A DNA stretch of 64,000 nt, taken from positions 1 to 64,000 of the forward strand of contig CADCKW010000003.1 in the NCBI GenBank assembly GCA_902802115.1, read 5' to 3'. Below, one piece after another: positions 62,013-64,000 of this stretch. The translations under genes and the position numbers were made by a program. The notes below the pieces were generated by a model. The model searched no databases and was not told the origin of the DNA. It worked only from the letters and a program-made list of their open reading frames with translations. This DNA comes from an uncultured Pseudomonadota bacterium (GTDB taxonomy: Bacteria > Pseudomonadota > Alphaproteobacteria > Rs-D84). Positions within the stretch are counted from its first letter, which is position 1. Each line of letters begins with the position of its first letter.

Positions 62013-63251
62013 ATGATTGAAAAACCTGCCCCTTTTGTTAAACCAGATATGATTTTTTCGGTGACAGATGCGTCATCTTTGCTGAAAAAAGTTGTTGAAA
62101 CTGCTTTTCCGGTAATTCGCGTGCGTGGCGAATTGTCGGGTATTACACGCGCAACATCGGGGCATATTTATATGTCTATCAAAGATGCCGGGGCGGTTAT
62201 AAATATGATTATTTGGCGCGGAACACCGGTATCTTTTAAATTAGAAGAAGGTATGGAGGTTATAGTCACTGGAAAATTCACGACTTACCCTGCCCGCAGT
62301 AATTATCAAATGATTGTTAGTGAAATTGAAATGGCGGGCGTTGGCGCAATATTAAAAATGCTGGAAGAACGCAAACGCAAATTGGCAGCCGAGGGTCTGT
62401 TTGATGAATCGCGCAAAAAACCGTTGCCAAAACTGCCCCAAACAATTGGTGTTGTCACCAGCCCGACCGGTGCCGCTTTTCAAGATATTCAAAACAGATT
62501 GCGCGAAAGATTCCCTGTGCGTGTGTTATTATATCCGGCAACTGTTCAGGGAGATACCGCCGCGCGTGAGGTTGCCGCAGGTATTGAATATTTTAATCGT
62601 ATGAATAATGTTGATGTTATTATCGTTGCACGCGGTGGTGGTGCATTGGAAGATTTATTACCTTTTAGTGAAGAAATCGTTGTGCGTGCCGCCGCCGCCA
62701 GTCATATCCCTTTGATTTCGGGGGTTGGACACGAACCGGATTGGATGCTGATTGATTTTGCCGCCGATGTGCGCGCACCAACACCAACCGGCGCCGCAGA
62801 AATGGTCGTACCAACAAAAATATCACTGATTCAAGATTTAGAAAATCAAGGACACAGATTGGAAACTGTTTTTGCCACACGATTGGTTGGCGCACGACAA
62901 AAAATTGAAAACATTTCTGTGAAAAGCCCGCGGCAAGTCGTTATGGAATTGGGGCAAAAAATAGACGATATATCCAGAACTTTGGATTTAATCATTACAA
63001 ACAAACTGGGATTGGCACGACAAAAATTAGAAGCATTGGCATCTATGCCAAATGTATTATCAAATAAAATGAATATATTAAATCAGTCTGTTTTGCACCT
63101 GGGGCAAATGTTAAATAGTTTGAGTTATAAAAGTGTTTTATCGCGTGGTTATGCCATTGTGCGCGATGAAAATGGTCAAATTATTTCGCGTGGTGCGGAT
63201 AACAAAAAACCCGCCACAATCGAATTCAATGATGGAGTAATAAAGCTATGA
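62013..63251 (+). CDS. xseA: Exodeoxyribonuclease VII large subunit
   Basis: 412 residues. Single-strand exonuclease catalytic subunit. N-terminal OB fold (1-110), then the catalytic domain with GVVTSPTGAAFQDIQNR, VARGGGALEDL and GHEPDWMLIDF (family usually GHETD), and a long helical C-terminal arm. xseB is not in the window. Stop overlaps the next gene (ATGA). Confidence 0.96.
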   Translation: MIEKPAPFVKPDMIFSVTDASSLLKKVVETAFPVIRVRGELSGITRATSGHIYMSIKDAGAVINMIIWRGTPVSFKLEEGMEVIVTGKFTTYPARSNYQMIVSEIEMAGVGAILKMLEERKRKLAAEGLFDESRKKPLPKLPQTIGVVTSPTGAAFQDIQNRLRERFPVRVLLYPATVQGDTAAREVAAGIEYFNRMNNVDVIIVARGGGALEDLLPFSEEIVVRAAAASHIPLISGVGHEPDWMLIDFAADVRAPTPTGAAEMVVPTKISLIQDLENQGHRLETVFATRLVGARQKIENISVKSPRQVVMELGQKIDDISRTLDLIITNKLGLARQKLEALASMPNVLSNKMNILNQSVLHLGQMLNSLSYKSVLSRGYAIVRDENGQIISRGADNKKPATIEFNDGVIKL

Positions 63252-63640
63252 TTTATACAGGATATTGGGCAAAAGCATCTGAATATACAGCAAAAGGTTT
63301 AACGCCGGTTGGAATTTCTGGTTGGTCACCTGATGGTTGGACCGGCAAGACATATAAAAAGTTGGCACCAAAGTATGTGTGGTGGAAAGAATGGCATGAT
63401 AACAACCTTTCTGAACAATGGTATATAACCAAGTATTTCGATACCGTGTTAAATAAATTAGACCCAGTGGCGGTCGTTAAGGATTTGCAAAAAATGGGCA
63501 AAGATGTTGTTTTGTTATGCTTTGAAACGCCGGATAAGTTTTGTCATAGACACTTGGTTGCAACATGGTTGCGCGCCAAAAAGGTCGCGGACGTGCGCGA
63601 ATTTATTTTGCAATCAAAACAAACCCAGATGGAATTATAA
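63248..63640 (+). CDS. DUF488-family protein
   Basis: 130 residues, GGAG before the ATG. DUF488 motifs: VGISGWSPDGWTGK near the N-terminus, then LLCFETPDKFCHRHLVATWL with the conserved Cys/His (in part: CFETPDKFCHRHLVA). Small cytoplasmic protein; some relatives bind nucleic acids or nucleotides but the role is not established. Translationally coupled to xseA. Confidence 0.88.
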   Translation: MIYTGYWAKASEYTAKGLTPVGISGWSPDGWTGKTYKKLAPKYVWWKEWHDNNLSEQWYITKYFDTVLNKLDPVAVVKDLQKMGKDVVLLCFETPDKFCHRHLVATWLRAKKVADVREFILQSKQTQMEL

Positions 63641-63641
63641 A

Positions 63642-63672
63642 AACGCCCAAATGGGCGGTTTTATTTTTTTAC
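63642..63672. terminator. Terminator after the DUF488 gene
   Basis: CGCCC (63644-63648), loop AAAT, GGGCG (63653-63657), then a T run. The minus-strand stop at 63661 lies in the tail. Confidence 0.75.
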
Positions 63673-63897
63673 ATTATGCACATTATACATTTTACACATA
63701 GATAACGCAAAACCACGATGCAATAAAGTACATAACAAATCAGGTGGCATTGGTAATCGGCCTGCTTCGTATCTGCGCAATTCTGGGATAGTTATTTTTA
63801 ATAACGCTGCGGCATTTTTCGTGTTTAAACCCAACATTTTTCGCGCACGACGCACCTGTTCGCCAATCGCACGCGCATCAATTAAAACAATAGACAT
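63661..63897 (-). CDS. Small XRE-family HTH protein
   Basis: 78 residues from the ATG at 63897 (GGGGGA six bases upstream); an open frame continues to the right edge but has no ribosome site. HTH: GEQVRRARKMLGLNTKNAAALLKITIPELRRYE (recognition part IPELRRYEAGRLPMP). Possibly an antitoxin-like or small regulator; no partner gene is visible. Confidence 0.75.
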   Translation of the reverse strand: MSIVLIDARAIGEQVRRARKMLGLNTKNAAALLKITIPELRRYEAGRLPMPPDLLCTLLHRGFALSMCKMYNVHNVKK

Positions 63898-64000
63898 TTT
63901 ATTCCCCCATGTTAAAAAAAATAAAAATACCGCAAATATTCGTGACCCTCCAACCATTTTTTTGTTGGAGTTCTCGTTTTTATAGGCTTTCGGTCCCACA
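63898..64000. other. Right-edge spacer with one hairpin
   Basis: About 100 bases upstream of the small XRE gene. CTCCAAC...GTTGGAG near 63947-63974 forms a hairpin with a T-rich plus-strand tail. No gene is called here. Confidence 0.4.

Noticed and set aside
1-64000. CRISPR array
   Set aside because: No run of short regularly spaced direct repeats with unique spacers was seen; the repeats found are long and coding.
1-64000. Insertion sequences or transposase genes
   Set aside because: No transposase motif or terminal inverted repeat pair was recognised; the only mobile-element hint is the tRNA-Gly repeat.
1-64000. Replication origin
   Set aside because: No dnaA, dnaN or cluster of DnaA boxes was recognised; the shift from mostly minus to mostly plus genes near 19 kb is not enough evidence.

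Overview
The window is AT-rich bacterial DNA using the standard code (TAA, TAG and TGA all act as stops). It looks like a small, host- or gut-associated alphaproteobacterium from an uncultivated lineage. Supporting points are the ruvB-ybgC-tolQRA order, a DUF2155 protein, an RpoH-like promoter at dnaK, and several giant or Cys-rich exported proteins carrying InlB-type, collagen-like and coiled-coil repeats. The lineage is an inference from gene content; no tree or search was run.

Region 1-13 kb (minus strand) holds two giant paralogous exported fibre-like genes. The first (1-5807) runs off the left edge. The second (12476-6711) has a one-base frameshift that cuts off a Cys-rich tail (6715-6164). 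A tRNA-Pro(GGG) lies between them. 13-19 kb holds corA, argS and a two-component system co-transcribed with a secreted protein. 19-23.5 kb is a plus-strand operon: a hydrolase-fold protein with no catalytic Ser, ruvB, a SPOR/RlpA lipoprotein, ybgC, and tolQ, tolR and tolA without tolB or pal. 23.6-29.2 kb is an 1840-residue InlB-repeat surface protein, followed by rnpB on the minus strand.

30-38 kb carries secA, dnaE, rsmH and an unknown pair (CxxC membrane protein plus soluble partner). 38-42 kb has two Cys-rich exported proteins, one with an 11-G tract inside its frame, and an XRE regulator. 42-52.7 kb holds gpmI, the tadA operon divergent from rsmD, rplY, dnaK, a phosphofructokinase with unusual active-site residues, a LysM protein and several unknowns. 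A tRNA-Gly(CCC) with a duplicated 3' end follows at 52.8 kb, then a pair of overlapping exported-protein genes. 56.2-59.6 kb is the rpsP-rimM-trmD-rplS operon, interrupted by four small unknown genes, three of them Cys-rich. The window ends with a DUF2155 protein, a membrane-anchored protein, tsaD, an unknown, xseA, a DUF488 protein and a small XRE protein.

Three themes run through the window. Core information and envelope genes sit in unusual neighbourhoods. A large exported Cys-rich proteome recurs, with signs of recombination and phase variation. Several promoters place the transcription start at or next to the start codon, suggesting leaderless mRNAs. Promoter and terminator calls were made by eye, and functions rest on recognised motifs only.
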